Notes: generated from the sequence alone by a model not told the origin. A stretch of DNA of 64,000 nt from Gamarada debralockiae (GCA_002803225.1 NXFV01001859.1:36903-100902), one strand, 5' to 3'; numbered from the stretch's first letter, positions 10,025-22,593 are shown. Numbers and translations are program-made.

Positions 10025-13000
10025 ATGCCGATGATGCAGGGCTTGTTGCGTCGACGCGGCCATACCAGCGAGGCGGACATCCGACGGCATAGCTTTTTGT
10101 CGCCAGAATCGACAAGCAATCCGGCCTTGCTCGATGGCAGAGCGAGCGAACAACTCCCGCGAAGGCCGTCAGCGGCAGAATTTCTATCTCCTTCGAGTGC
10201 AGCCGATCCGCCATCTCTAACGAGGACTTCTGCTGATGGAGTCATCGAATCGGGGGATCGATCCGTGTCACCACCCGTACACGAGGAAAGCAATAAGCAT
10301 CGCCGTTTCTCCATGTTAAAATTCCGCCACGCCTCGGACTCCCAGCTCTCAACGAGAGCTCGACTTCATGCTCAAACTGCAGCTCCCCCGGTTCCTCAGC
10401 GTGAGTGGTATCGTACCCCACCTGTGTTATCTTGCTGACAAGGGTATACCAGCCCCCGAGATTATTACCACGGCTCCGACGATGGATATTAACGAAAAGA
10501 TGAAGCCCGCGAAGAAAAAGTCGAGGGTACGACTTCCCGGACGAACCAAAACGTCGATGGAGCATTCTCAGGATACATTGAAGATCTCGCAGAACGAGAA
10601 GAAAGAGAGAAGGAAAACCATGTCAGAGACCGCCCCGTCTGGAAGTAGGAGTAGGGTGACTTTTGATGAGCCGGAACGTCCATCAACAAGCTCTCCTCCT
10701 GCGTACGGTGACGAAGCCACCTCGACTTTGGCAATTCCAGTCAATCGCCTCTCAGAGTCCTCCAGGTCAGATGGCAGCTCTGCAGATCATGGGGTTTATG
10801 CAACTACAACTACGACCACGCACACAGTGCATACAACGACGACCTTTTTCCGCCTCCCTCGTCGGAAGAAGCCAGCTCCTTTGTTCAATCTTTCGCACCT
10901 TCCTCAAAAATCGAATACAGGTACCCCAAATCACTCAGAATCACAAATCACTCCCCAAGCGAGCACTTCTACGAGAGATCTTGGATCCGAATCCTCTGCT
11001 GTGAAGGCACTACGTTCTCCATCTGCTGATGATGTTCCCTCTCACGGATTCGCCTCTCCCTTGCCCTCCCCATCACACAGTGTTCTGGCGAAGACATCTT
11101 CTGCTGCTCCTGGGATGCCAATTCTACGACAAGGATCGAGCGCATCGACGACATCCTCTCCAACTCGCACAAGACTTGGTATGCGTGGTAGATCATCTAC
11201 GTTGAGTTCCTTGCGTAATGTGCCAAATGATGATCCTTTGCCCACCCCAACTCTTCCTTCGACCCGGACGTCCACATCCACAGGCAGGAAAAGCTTTGGT
11301 GATCTGTTTGGCCTGTCCCATCGCCTACGCCAGAACTCTGAGCCTCCATTTCCTCGCCATAGCTCGGGACCTGCCACACCTGGCTCCAACACCTCCAAGA
11401 ACAACTCGATGCAATTGACCAGAGAGCCAACAGCGCCAATAATCCTTCCCGAACGACTAGAAGATGATACTCCTGCAAAGTATCTCGTACGTCTTGAGGA
11501 AGCTGTTTCAAGAGGTGTTGTGGCTAGTGTACTGTCGAAGGGAACAGATCAATTCTCCCAAGCCGTTCTTCGAAGCTATATGCGAGGCTTCGGTTTCTTC
11601 GGAGATCCCATGGATATGGCTATTCGAAAGCTGTTGATGGAGGTCGAGCTTCCCAAAGAGACTCAGCAAATCGATCGATGCCTCCAAGGTTTTGCAAACA
11701 GATACCACGAGTGCAATCCCGGAATCTATGCATCTCCAGATCAGGCCTACTTCATTGCATTCTCTCTTCTTATTCTGCATACAGACGTATTCAACAAGAA
11801 CAACAAGCATAAGATGCAAAAAGCCGACTACTTGAAGAATACCCGTGGTGAGGGCATATTTGATGAAATTCTCGAGTGCTTCTACGACAACATCTCGTAT
11901 ACTCCTTTCATTCATGTCGAAGATGATTTGGATATCAATGGAGAGAGAATTATACAGCATAAAGTAAAGAAGAAGTCGATATTTCCGCGGGGAGCCGTGG
12001 ATCCCACAAAACGACCATCCAAGGAGCCAGTTGACCCCTACACCCTCATCATTGACAGCAGACTCGATTCCCTAAGGCCCAATCTCAAGGAAGTCATGCA
12101 TTTGGAAGAGCATTACAGCTATCTCGGTACAGCTCCAGCATTAAATCTTCAAGATTTGCAGAAGACATTCTTCAGGACTGGAGTCTTGCAGATCGTCTCC
12201 GCGAGATCTCGGCCGGACGCTTTCATGTCCGACAAGACCGTGAACAATCCTGAAGAAGCACATCCTGGTATTGTTGATATCAAAATCACGAAGGTCGGCT
12301 TGCTTTGGCGTAAGGATGCCAAGAAAAAGAAGACTCGATCTCCTTGGCAAGAATGGGGTGCTATTCTCACTGGCGCCCAGCTTTACTTCTTCCGAAACAC
12401 AACTTGGATCAAGAATCTAATGCATCAGTACGAATCCCATATCAAGCAAGGTCATGATGGAATTCCGGTCATCTTTAGGCCACCTCTCGAACAGTTCAAG
12501 CCAGACGCATTGATGTCTACTGACGATGCCGTTGCTCTTCGAGACTCTACCTACAAGAAGCACAAGAACGCCTTTGTCTTTGTTCGTCATGGAGGGTTTG
12601 AAGAAACCTTCCTCGCCGACAATGAAGACGAAATGAATGATTGGCTTGCGAAGCTCAACTACGCGGCTGCATTCCGAACCTCTGGTGTCCGTATGCGTGG
12701 TGTGGTAGGTGGCAACTACGAAGGCCAACGGTCTCGTGGGATTAGACGGCTAGATACTCAGAATGAAGCGACAAAATCAGTGCAGACTCCCACTGGAGAA
12801 GTGACAATTGTCAGCGGACGGATTGACACCAAGATGGCTCAAGATATCCTTGCTGCACGTCGAGAAATTATGCTGCAAAAGATTGCGGATGCGGAAGAGA
12901 AGCTAGCAGCTGCTCAAAAGCAGCTCGACTCACAACTTCGAAATGCTCGCCATCTGCAGATCCTCGCTCCAATTCAACCCAAAACACGTGAACAGGTACT

Positions 13001-14390
13001 TTTAGCAGCCGGTCGGATGGCAGCTCAGTTGAAATGGGGAAGGATGGAAATCTGGCGCTTGAAGTGCCACAAAGATATTCTGACGATGGATTTAGAAGAG
13101 GAGAAGATCACGGAGTGTATTCCTCCCAGGATCGATGCTCCCAGTGACAACCTTCCCTCAGAACGAGCCACCATTGTTCGTTTGAACTCAAAATCAAGTG
13201 CTGTTGCTGCTCAACGCAGTCCGCGCTCTCCAAATATGCCTTCAGCTCGACCGACTTCTGCTCAGCCCACACCGCAGCAAGAGAGAGAGGCAGGAGTGGA
13301 CGACATTTTCCAGACGCCGCCACTGACTAGCTCCTCGAGTTTCCACAAAGCCCAAGCTTCATGGGAGCTTCCGCCATTGAACTTCGATGCTCGTGGTGTA
13401 CGCAAACATTCGTTGTCAAGCGTGGTTCCGTCGAGTCCCAGCCTCGCTCCGACGCCTTCTCGGGCCAGTACCTTCACAAAGACTCTTACCAGCGAAGTTC
13501 AGCGTACTTCTTCAACACCAGATGTGGATGCAGCAGAGCATGCTGTCCTAGAGCAGGCGGGTCTTGTCGTCGATATGGAGAAAGATGGCAAGAGACCTGG
13601 AACTGGCCCGGAGAGCGAGGAAAGCAAGGATCAAGTGCCTGAAAAGGAGAAATTGGATCGCGGAAAGATACGTCGTAGTCTGCACCGCACGCTTCGAGAA
13701 GCGCACGTTCCCGCGCACACCCGCAGTCGCAAAGGCAAGGACTCATCGTCCAGTGCCGGTATGTCAGAAGAGAGCACAAAAGACGATGTCCTCTCTCGAG
13801 GTACCGGCAGTTTCGTCGTCCACGGCAAAAAGGCATCGGTCATCACATTTGGATCAGAGTTGCAAAGCATGTCTCCTGAAGAGCGTCTCCGTCTTCGCAA
13901 GCAATCTCATAAAGATGAGCTCGGCTCACTCTCGCCAGCAACGATCGAAGACGATTTCCGCTCGGTCCTCGCGGAACCCTTCGAGTACCATGAGCGCCAT
14001 GGCTCAGCCGCAACTGCTAGCACGACCACTGCTAGGAGTTTTAGAGACCTTCATCGGAAGCTTGCCGCTCGTAACGCCAACGCTCCCGGCGCAGTGATGT
14101 CAGATGGCGAGGATAGTGAGGCTGTCAGCTTCTCTGAAGGCAGACGAACCCCTCTCCCACCAGTTGAGGACGAGAACGAAAAGGAAGAAGGTGCTGGAAG
14201 CAGACCCGGAAGCAGAGGCAAGCAGGCCATATTCTACACGCCCGAGGCTTCGAATTCTCCGGTCACTGTTGGCTTTGAAGAGAAGCATAACGGTGCGATA
14301 GAGCGAGAGGAGAGAGACGAGCCGGTACACGAACACGAACTTGAGAACGAAAGTCTGCTTAGTCCGCCGCTTCAGGTCGTCGGTGCATGA
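10025..14390 (+). CDS. ARF guanine nucleotide exchange factor, Sec7 + PH domains
   Basis: Two exons (10025-10400, 10453-14390) join to 1,437 residues. A long Ser/Pro-rich, probably disordered N-terminus leads to a Sec7 domain at about 455-620: RSYMRGFGFFGDPMDMA, the LPKETQQIDR segment carrying the expected Glu finger, and FSLLILHTDVFNKNNKHKM. A PH domain follows at about 730-865 (KITKVGLLWRKD ... DNEDEMNDWLAKLNYAAA), then a coiled-coil-like segment (LQKIADAEEKLAAAQKQLD) and a second disordered tail. Sec7 proteins load ARF-family GTPases with GTP on Golgi or plasma-membrane sites, and the PH domain binds phosphoinositides. The layout resembles yeast Syt1 and the EFA6/PSD group. The MPMMQGLLRRRG start is chosen because its exon splices in frame; the unspliced frame from 10368 would lose it. 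Confidence 0.9.
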
Positions 14391-14705
14391 GCTCAGACTC
14401 CCATCGCAACATATTTTCTGCGATGATTTTAGCGATAGCGACGCTCCTTCGAACTCTTACGGTAGCATGGCCGGTGCGGTTTGGTGATACGTGCTAGGCT
14501 TACAGAACACGACAGACAGAGACAAAAGTTTTGTTGGGTCAGGGAATTCCCTTTGTATTATATACTAGAGGATCACAATAAGCTGGATTAGCTGGGCTTT
14601 CTTGCTTACGCTTGCTTTACTTGAAGGGCGTCCTTTTTGGTAGTTGTATAGGATGACCGATGGGAGGGTATGGATGGATGGAACGGTGGGTGGGGGAATA
14701 GGTGA
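14391..14705. other. 3' flank of the Sec7 gene
   Basis: Non-coding, likely 3' UTR and terminator. Nothing else is visible. Confidence 0.5.
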
Positions 14706-15223
14706 TTAGGGGTTAGGTGTAACTATTTGATGGCATGGCATGAGGTGCATGAGGAAATATGACATTTTGAACAAAACTCGCGTTTCCAAAGCCTCTCTGA
14801 GGTCGTTCAGCTTCCTCCTCAACTCATCTCTTTCATCTTTCGTCCAAGAAGACCCAATAGCTTTAAATTGAATGACCCAAACCCTTCGATGACCCTTGAC
14901 CGAATCTTCGACTTTAAGCTTTTCGAGATGATCCATCGGATCCTTTGCAAGCGTAACATCATCGCAGGTCTTACTGAAGTTTATCTCTAGCTCTCGTTCA
15001 TCGTATGTGGGCGGGCTTTGCTTGCTAGCTGATGCATTTAAAAAGTTGCCCAGCTTTGAGTACAGAATGGAGGTCTCATGTGGCAAGTTCGAGTTTGCTC
15101 GTTCGCTGCTAGAGCACCCGAAGAGGCTTTGTAGAACTCGCTGGCTCCCAGCAGCAATTTGGTGCCGAAATCAACAAACTGTATGACTGTCCCAGCCACC
15201 GAAAAGGCAGTTAAGGGATCCAT
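14706..15223 (-). pseudogene. orphan N-terminal domain of a STAND/NACHT-type protein, frameshifted
   Basis: An ATG at 15223 opens with MDPLTAFSVAGTVIQFVDFG, the classic beginning of the short alpha-helical N-terminal domain of fungal STAND (NLR-like) proteins. After about 40 codons the frame changes by one base near 15090. The family-like text then continues as a helical domain (KLGNFLNAS ... DHLEKLKVED ... DELRRKLNDLREALETRVLF) to a stop at 14706. No nucleotide-binding P-loop, NACHT or ankyrin/WD region follows; the Sec7 gene ends just beyond. It is either a decayed NLR whose 3' part was lost, or a free-standing signalling domain with an odd intron. These proteins act in fungal non-self recognition. 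Confidence 0.55.
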
Positions 15224-15484
15224 ATTGCAGAAGCATTGGTCAACCAGTCTCGAGGAAGCCCAGGACATAGATAGACAACGGAAGTCAATTTGGGTGGGCT
15301 ACGCCAGGAACACCATGACCAATTGAAAAGCAACAATCAGCGACAAGATCACAGAATAACAATGAATTAAAATAACTAATTCATATGAATGGCCATGTGA
15401 AACATGAGTTCGATATGTCTATAGCAGGTCTTCTCAAGGCAGCGTATTAAAGTAGTGTATTGTTATGCGCCATACAGCCTACCT

Positions 15485-16238
15485 CTACATCTTGCTCAAC
15501 AAGGAACTCATAACATCCTTCGTATTTGCGCTCGTCTCCTTCACCAGTCCCGCAATAGCCCTGAACTCTGGAATCGCCGCATTGCCCATACATTCATACA
15601 AAAAGCTCTCACTCGTTGTGACAATCGCACCTGCAGCCCTCAATCGTGCCAACGCAATAGGGATTTCCTCCGGATTGCAGCTGCTGACTCCGTCTGCTAA
15701 AACGTACACTTTATGCCCATTCGCCAAAAGATCCAACGTCGTCTGTGTTACGCAGATATGACTTTCAATGCCCACGATAACGCATTCGGACGGCGTAGCA
15801 GAGGAGAAATGTTGAGCGATTTCAGGAATCCACATCGAGAATGCAGTTTTATCGGTATGCGTTACGGCATTTTGAAGGGGCAATTCAGCACAGGTCTCTC
15901 CTAGACGTGCGCGGTTTTGAGTCGTTGCGTAGATAGGGATGTCGAGGATATTTGCGGCTTTGATCATCTTTTGGGATGTGAGGATACTGTGAGGGGTTGG
16001 TCAGTATGCGCGTTTGAGAGGGAATTGGGGAGGGGGCTGCACATCTTCTCATATTCGTAGATTGGAGCCCGGAATTTCTCTTGGATATCGCAAATACTGC
16101 TTTTAATCAGTCTTTGTGCTGTGATGACGATGTTGATGCAACTGACAAAAGCGCAGGCCTATCTAGTTATTGTCAGTCAATTGTTCCCAATACTGTTGGA
16201 ATGAACATACTCAGCCGCCTTGTAGGTTTCTCAGCCAT
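15485..16238 (-). CDS. isochorismatase-family cysteine hydrolase
   Basis: Four exons (16238-16211, 16162-16147, 16096-16043, 15986-15485) give 199 residues; the second is only 16 bases. The splice joins rebuild the family core: NRPALFICDIQEKFR holds the catalytic Asp, TDKTAFSMW the Lys, and VIVGIESHICVTQTTLDL the nucleophilic Cys (the usual GIE.H.C signature). The size and the SHICV motif match the ISOC1/ISOC2 branch of eukaryotes rather than siderophore isochorismatases. Substrates of this branch are largely unknown. It starts 320 bp from the bioF start on the other strand, so the two may share a promoter. No targeting signal is evident. Confidence 0.85.
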
Positions 16239-16558
16239 GATTATTGTATTATTATCCAAAGTTTGTGTTGTAATTGAAAGAAAATCCTCTCTTTGGTGTT
16301 CTCGAGATAAAGTTTCGGAAGAGATTCGGAGTGAAGTTTGGGGTAATCGTTGGAGGGGTAGTTACCGAGGGGTAAGCTAGGCCCACTTCTCACATGATGG
16401 CGTGAATCTATCAAGTCAGGGGTTCGCCGGCTTTTTCTACTACCATACCTCCTTAACACCGGTCAAATGCCACAGGTGCATAACACCTCGCGTTCCTTTT
16501 TTTTTAGCTTCTCCACACTTCCAATTGAGAAGAGTGGTCTGAAAACTTTCTGTTCAAG
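16239..16558. promoter_or_regulatory. bidirectional promoter, hydrolase / bioF
   Basis: 320-bp head-to-head spacer. A T-run with pyrimidine-rich sequence lies at 16490-16520 ahead of bioF. No TATA box is seen. Confidence 0.4.
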
Positions 16559-17949
16559 ATGAAGTCCCAACCTCTAGAGCAAGTAATGGCTTCCCTCCTC
16601 GCAAAACGCAAAACCCACTCCGCGCTCCGAGCTCTCACCACCACTTCCCCTTCCTCAATTGACTTCTCATCCAACGACTTTCTCTCCCTCACCACCTCGC
16701 CGCTCCTCAAAACGGCCTATCTCAAAGAACTCGAATCCTCTCCAAACTTCAAATTAGGAAGCGGAGGATCACGCCTCTTAGACGGAAATTCTCCATACGC
16801 CGAGCAGCTCGAGAAAGAAATTGCATCTTTTCATGGGGCTCCTAATGGACTGCTATTCAACTCCGGATTCGACGCAAATTCAGGATTCTTTGCATGTGTT
16901 CCCCAGCCCGGGGATTTGATTTTGTATGATGAGTATATTCATGCTAGTGTGCGTGAAGGGATGCGGTTGTCGAGGGCAGGAGCTTGTGTTTCCTTCTCTC
17001 ACAATTCCGTTTCAGACCTCGAAGCTAAGCTGCGCGAGCATATCAAGCAGGATGGCTTGATCAAGTCAGGTGACAGGAATGTTTTCGTGGCCATTGAGAG
17101 TCTGTATAGTATGGACGGGGATTTAGCTCCAATTGCAGAGATTGTGGAGGTGGTGGAGAGTTTGCTGCCGGTGGGAAATGGCCATATTATTGTTGATGAG
17201 GCGCATAGTAATGGGATTTACGGGTTTCAGGGAAGGGGGATCGTTTGTAATTTGGGGCTGGAGAATAGGATTTTTGCGAGGCTGCATACATTTGGGAAGG
17301 GGTTGGCTTGTAATGGAGGTAGGTGTGACACGTTCTTATTCAGAATGGGATGCTGACATTTTGAAGCCATCCTTCTCTGCACGGCGTTGACGAGAGAATA
17401 CCTAATCAATTACGCACGCCCACTCATCTACTCAACCGCTATGTCGTTCCCCTCACTAGCAGCCATCAAAGTTGTCTATTCTTTAATGCAACAAGGTCTC
17501 ACCCAACCAGTACGTACCTTCCCTAAACCCCCGCAAATTCCCACTAACATCCACAGCTCATCTTCCACCTCGACGAACTAATCGGACACCTTTACTTCCA
17601 ACTAAAAACACTCGTGCCTCACGTGAAGCGTCTACCATGCGGGAAGCGACTCCTCCAAGTCCCTCACCTAATCCCACAATCCCCCATCTTTGCTCTCTTA
17701 ACGCCTGAACCAAGGAGTTTGGCGAAATGGTGTCAGGACGCTGGATTTGTGGTACGGCCGATCGTGCCACCTACTGTGCCGGAGGGCACGCAAAGGGTGA
17801 GAGTGTGTTTGCATGCAGGCAATAGCTTTGAGGATGTGCAGAGACTAGTAGGGAAGATTAAGGAGTGGTTGGGGAAGGTGGATGGGCTTGAGAGATTGGA
17901 GAGAGAGAAGGGGAGGGGAAATGTGGAGTTTGTTAAGGCTGCATTGTGA
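16559..17949 (+). CDS. bioF: 8-amino-7-oxononanoate (KAPA) synthase
   Basis: Three exons (16559-17318, 17367-17509, 17557-17949) give 431 residues of the alpha-oxoamine synthase family (PLP fold type I). Visible hallmarks: SSNDFLSL and the LGSGGSRLLDGN loop, IVDEAHSNGIYG with the cofactor Asp and His, and HTFGKGLACNG with the Schiff-base Lys at the first splice. The enzyme condenses pimeloyl thioester with alanine to make KAPA, the first step of the biotin ring pathway. bioB and bioDA lie within 5 kb. Aspergillus KAPA synthase is reported to be peroxisomal. Here the protein ends VKAAL, which lacks the basic residue of a standard PTS1 tripeptide. AONS is preferred over serine palmitoyltransferase because of the length and genomic context. 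Confidence 0.88.
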
Positions 17950-18152
17950 CTGCGGCATTGGAAATTTAAGGGGAAAGAATTTACCGTGGAAGGTGCCACC
18001 TGCTGCAACGCAGTGCGAATCTAGCCACTGTTACTAGAGTATATTTGGCTGATTAAACCACTATGTACAGAACAACGTGGTGATCAAGATCTAAAAAGAG
18101 GCATATTCAAAGTATATATGTTCATGAATCACCAAATCCGAAAAGTCCTGGC

Positions 18153-19401
18153 TCATATCACTGCCGACGCTTCTGGCTTCGTTTCCGAAGCTTCTAATGG
18201 CGCAGCAGCAGCCAAGTCTCGCAGCGCCTCGACTTCGAAACTTTCCATAGGTCTCAATCCCCACTTCTCAAATATCTCTCTGTCTTCATCCCATCCATTG
18301 CAAGGAGTCGTCAACATCTTCTCTCCAGTAAAGACAGCGTTCGCGCCTGCCATGAAGCACAAAACCTGTTGCTCCTCAGACAACGTAGTTCGGCCTGCAG
18401 CAAGACGTATGATTGTGCGTGGCATCACCATACGTGCAGTTGCGATAGTTCTCAAGGTCGAATCGAAAGGAGTTGGCGCATTCTTCTCCATTGGCGTACC
18501 TTTGATCGGCACCAACGTATTGACTGGAAAAGATTCGGGGTGTGCTGGTAATGTCGAAACAGTATGGATGAGCCCAACGTGATCCTTAGCCTTCTCTCCA
18601 AGTCCCAAGATACCTCCAGTACAGACATTCAAGCCCGCGTCCCTAACATTCTTGATCGTCTCTAAACGCTCATCATAAGTCCTGGTCGTAATAACGGAAG
18701 GATAATGCTCCCTCGACGTATCCACATTATGGTTATACGCCGTAAGGCCAGCATCCTTCAATTCCTTCGCCTGCTCGGCATCAATCATGCCCAGTGTGAC
18801 GCAGCACTCCATTCCCATTCCCTTCACCCCACTAACCATCTCCTTAATATTTTTTAAATTTGTCTTTCGGCCTCGCATATCTCTCCACGCGGCACCCATG
18901 CAGAATCTCGTGCTGCCATTGTCTTTGGCAATTCGTGCAGCAGCAAGCACCGAGTCGACTGTCACCATCTTGGAGGCCTTGAGACCAGTTTGGTATCGAG
19001 ATGATTGGGCGCAGTAGGAACAATCCTCAGAGCAGCCGCCAGTTTTGATGTTCATCAGGGTGCACATTTGGATGGAGGCAGGGTTGTGGAATTTTCGGTG
19101 GACAGTTCCCTACGATCCCACGTCAGAAAGGCTCAACCAAGGCCGCGGAAATCGGCAATTGACTTACAGCTGCAAAAGTCAGCTTCATCAAAGGGGTATC
19201 ATAGATCTCCTTGATTTCCTCCTTCGTCCAGGTATTTCTGGGCGTATCTGCTGCGAGGGCATTCTCGAAGACAGATGATTGCGGGGTTGTGAGCTTAGGA
19301 GATGCGCTGGAAACAGTGCCATATTTCCTCACAATAAGTTGAGGCTTGCTTAGCGCTCTCACGCCTCCCTTCAACAAGAAAGATGATTTCTGGCACCGCA
19401 T
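18153..19401 (-). CDS. bioB: biotin synthase
   Basis: Two exons (19401-19168, 19109-18153) give 396 residues. Residues 1-35 (MRCQKSSFLLKGGVRALSKP and onward) are basic and hydroxylated, as a mitochondrial presequence. The splice rebuilds FAAGTVHRKF. The radical-SAM cluster motif is GGCSEDCSYCAQSSRY (C-x3-C-x2-C), followed by FCMGAAWR and NHNVDTSREHY, both diagnostic for BioB. It inserts sulfur into dethiobiotin using [4Fe-4S] and [2Fe-2S] clusters, in mitochondria. It converges with bioF and diverges from bioDA. The Ala/Glu-rich tail after FEVEALRDL is a common fungal extension. Confidence 0.95.
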
Positions 19402-20022
19402 CTTGTCTCCTGCTCGTTCAAACTATTGATTGACTAGGTGAAGCTTGAACAATAGAATTGAATTTGAAGACAATCAATCAAAACATCGGGAATTGGACAT
19501 GCGGCGGGGCACGCATCTCGGGGACTCTATTATTTTAGGCTGGCTCACCCCTGCCGAGCGGTGCAAATAATGTCTCGTGCTTCACTAGCTTGTTGAGCTG
19601 TTGGGCGACGGAGCCATGCCCTAGCGGCTGAGCTGCAGGAAGCTGCTTTTGGAGGAATTCATTGGTTCCACTGTGAGCAGTAAAAAGCTGTGCCAGGCCG
19701 TCTTCGGTCCTCAGTAGAAGTACTTCTTCTACATTTGGTCCAAGTGCAATTGTTTGCCTTCAATTAGAAGAGCTTGTAGTCAACATGAGGATGGAGGAGT
19801 GTTGAAAAGCTTGAAGTTTTAAAGTCGCTGTGTGAATGTGTGACCCCTGAAAAGCCTAGGGTCTTGGCGGTCAAGGTACGAATCACCCCTCACTTGCAGC
19901 CATGACAGCTCTTGAGCACAAAGCCGGTGTCTTTGTATTAAGTTGATTGATATCTATTTCGATCTCTTTGCTCCACGTCGAATTCTTATCCAGTCTCTCG
20001 GTTCTCTCAATCTCACCGTTCA
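19402..20022. promoter_or_regulatory. bidirectional promoter region, bioB / bioDA
   Basis: 621-bp spacer between two divergent biotin genes, the simplest place for a shared switch. I see no clear operator-like palindrome. Confidence 0.4.
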
Positions 20023-22593
20023 ATGGCTGATCCTCTTCAGAATTTGCTTCTGGCTTCCTCAACGACCCCACTGCCTAAAATGGCAGCAAAGACCTCGTCC
20101 CTATGGCGAGCCCTCCGCTCATACCAAATCTACGGAGCCAACACGGACGTAGGGAAGACAGTAATGTCCACGATTCTCTGCAAAGCCCTCTCCAACAAGA
20201 ACTCTTCAGAAAACGTTTGGTATCTGAAGCCCGTCTCCACTGGGCCTCTATCCGAAGCCGACAACAGGCATATATCTCGATTCTCGCCCGAAACTAAGAC
20301 CCACTGCCTATATCAATTTGATGATCCGGTCAGTCCCCATATCGCTGCACGATCGAAAGCCGTAAGCTCCCTTAATGCTGTTGAATCGAGGAGTTGGTTA
20401 CTGATCACGTGCCAGCCACTTTCGGATTCAGAAATCTTAGAAAGCGTCCTCCAACACTTGAAAGCGTGTGCAGAAGCTGGATCAGGGGCCCTACTGCTTG
20501 AGACAGCAGGTGGCGTACATTCCCCAACTCCCAGCGGAACCTCACAAGCAGATCTCTACCGCCCTCTACGTTTACCCATTTGTCTCGTCGCAGATCACAA
20601 ACTTGGCGGTATCTCAGCATCGATATCAGCGTTTGAGTCACTGCATGTGCGAGGATATGATCTAGATGCCGTGTTGCAGTTTGAAGATTCTCGGTATCAA
20701 AACCATGCATACCTCCGGGACTATTTCGAAAAGAAGGGAATCAAGACGATCGCTCTGCCGACACCGCCGAAACGAGAAAGCAATGAGAGTGAAGACCAGG
20801 AAATTATGGCTGAGTACTACGAGAAGATGAGCAAGCACGATGCAGTAGAAGAGATGCTTGCCGGATTATCAGAGAAGCATCAATCAAGGATTGAGAATCT
20901 TGAAGATATGGCAAGCAGAGCCTACAAGCAAATCTGGTATCCATTCACGCAGCACAGAGATGTGTCTGAGAAGACAATCATGACTGTTGATTCTGCTTAT
21001 GGGGATTTCTTTCAGACGCGGGTGCGAGAAGGAGGTGAAGAACGGGTGTTGAATCCAACGTTTGATGGGTCGGCATCATGGTGGACTCAAGGACTTGGCC
21101 ACGGCAACCCGGAGTTGGCACTCGCTGCAGCGTATGCTGCCGGAAGATACGGACACGTGATGTTTGCCGGAGCCATCAATGAGCCCTCCTTACAACTCGC
21201 TGAAAACCTTCTGAGGAACTTAGACAACCCGAGATTACAAAAAGTCTTCTACTCAGATAATGGAAGCACGGGTATGGAGGTCGCCGCAAAAATGGCGCTC
21301 ACAGCTGCGTGTGAGAGATACAAATGGGATGTCCCGAAAGGAGATGTGGGAATCATTGGTTTGAAAGGAAGTTATCATGGCGATACCATCGGCACCATGG
21401 ATTGTTCTGAACCTTCGGTTTATAATGAGAAAGTCCATTGGTATCAAGGCAGAGGGTATTGGTTTGACTTTCCGCAAGTGAAGTTGAAGGATAGAGAGTG
21501 GATTGTGGAACCTCCCGCTGGGATGGAGGATGCCTTTGGGCCAAAGACCGAGTTTGGGTCTCTGAACGATATCTTTGATATTGCGGCTCGAAATGCTTCT
21601 CCGACGGCGAAGATGTATCGGGAATATATTGAGACAACAGTCGAGAGACTCGTCCTCCGGGAAGGAAAGACTTTTGGGGCTCTGATCATGGAGCCTGTAA
21701 TTTTGGGAGCAGGTGGCATGCTATTCGCGTAAGTCCTCAGTTCCTCAAGCTCTCACATACTAGAAGCTAACCTCATCAGCGATCCACTCTTCCAACAAAC
21801 ACTCGTCGAAGTCGTCCGTCAAAGTTCCCGCATTTTCGGCCACAGCGCCTCCTTTCCTCAATCTGATTCCCACGCATGGACAGGCCTCCCCGTAGTCTTC
21901 GATGAAGTCTTTACAGGTCTTTACCGTCTCGGCCGCTTCAGTTCTGCATCTTTTCTCCAAACACACCCCGATATCTCGTGTCACGCTAAGCTATTGACTG
22001 GTGGCCTGGTGCCTCTCTGCACCACACTGGCTAGCGATAGTATATACAACGCGTTCCTTAGCTCTGAGAAGCGGGATGCGTTGCTTCATGGGCATAGTTA
22101 CACTGCTCATGCCGTAGGCTGTCATGTAGCTAATACGTCGTTGAATGCGATGATGGACATGGATCAAAGCGGGGAATGGGCGACGTACAAAGAGGATTGG
22201 AGTTCCACCTCTCAACCAGCATCAACCAAGGCGGACGGCAAGTTGGATGTTTGGAGTGTGTGGTCGAAGGATTTCATCCACAACATCTCAACGAGCAAGG
22301 ACGTCGAGAGCGTGATTGCGCTGGGTTCGGTCCTGGCCATAGCTTTGCATGACGAGCAGGCTGGGTATAGCTCGTCAGCTGCAACCGGACTGCAGAAAAA
22401 GATGCTGGAAGGGTCAACGGAATTCAATGTCCATTCAAGAGTACTTGGAAATGTGTTTTATTTGATGGCGAGTCAGGCTTCAAAACCGGAGACTCTGCAG
22501 GAGATAGAAAGACTTCTCACGGATGCGTTGGTTGAAGGCAGAGGTGAGATTCGAAATATGTCTCAGGCAAACACTGCACATAAAGGGTGTTAA
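20023..22593 (+). CDS. bioDA: bifunctional dethiobiotin synthetase / DAPA aminotransferase
   Basis: The BioD half begins with YGANTDVGKTVMS (P-loop) and has LLETAGGVHSPTP. The BioA half starts near IWYPFTQHRD and carries DNGSTGMEVAAKMAL, GSYHGDTIGTMD, FDEVFTGLYR and the PLP Lys in CHAKLLTGGLVPL. Such fusions are known in fungi and plants; they act in mitochondria and turn DAPA made in situ into dethiobiotin. A GT-AG intron at 21729-21779 is required. A second likely intron, 20362-20415 (54 bases, no in-frame stop), sits inside BioD; removing it gives AARSKAPLSDSEI, the family sequence, for 821 residues against 839 unspliced. The start may be 20023 or the second Met at 20080. Confidence 0.93.

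Noticed and set aside
10368..10452. Alternative upstream start for the Sec7 protein by reading through the first intron
   Set aside because: The exon starting at 10025 splices in phase with a normal donor and acceptor and gives a better leader.
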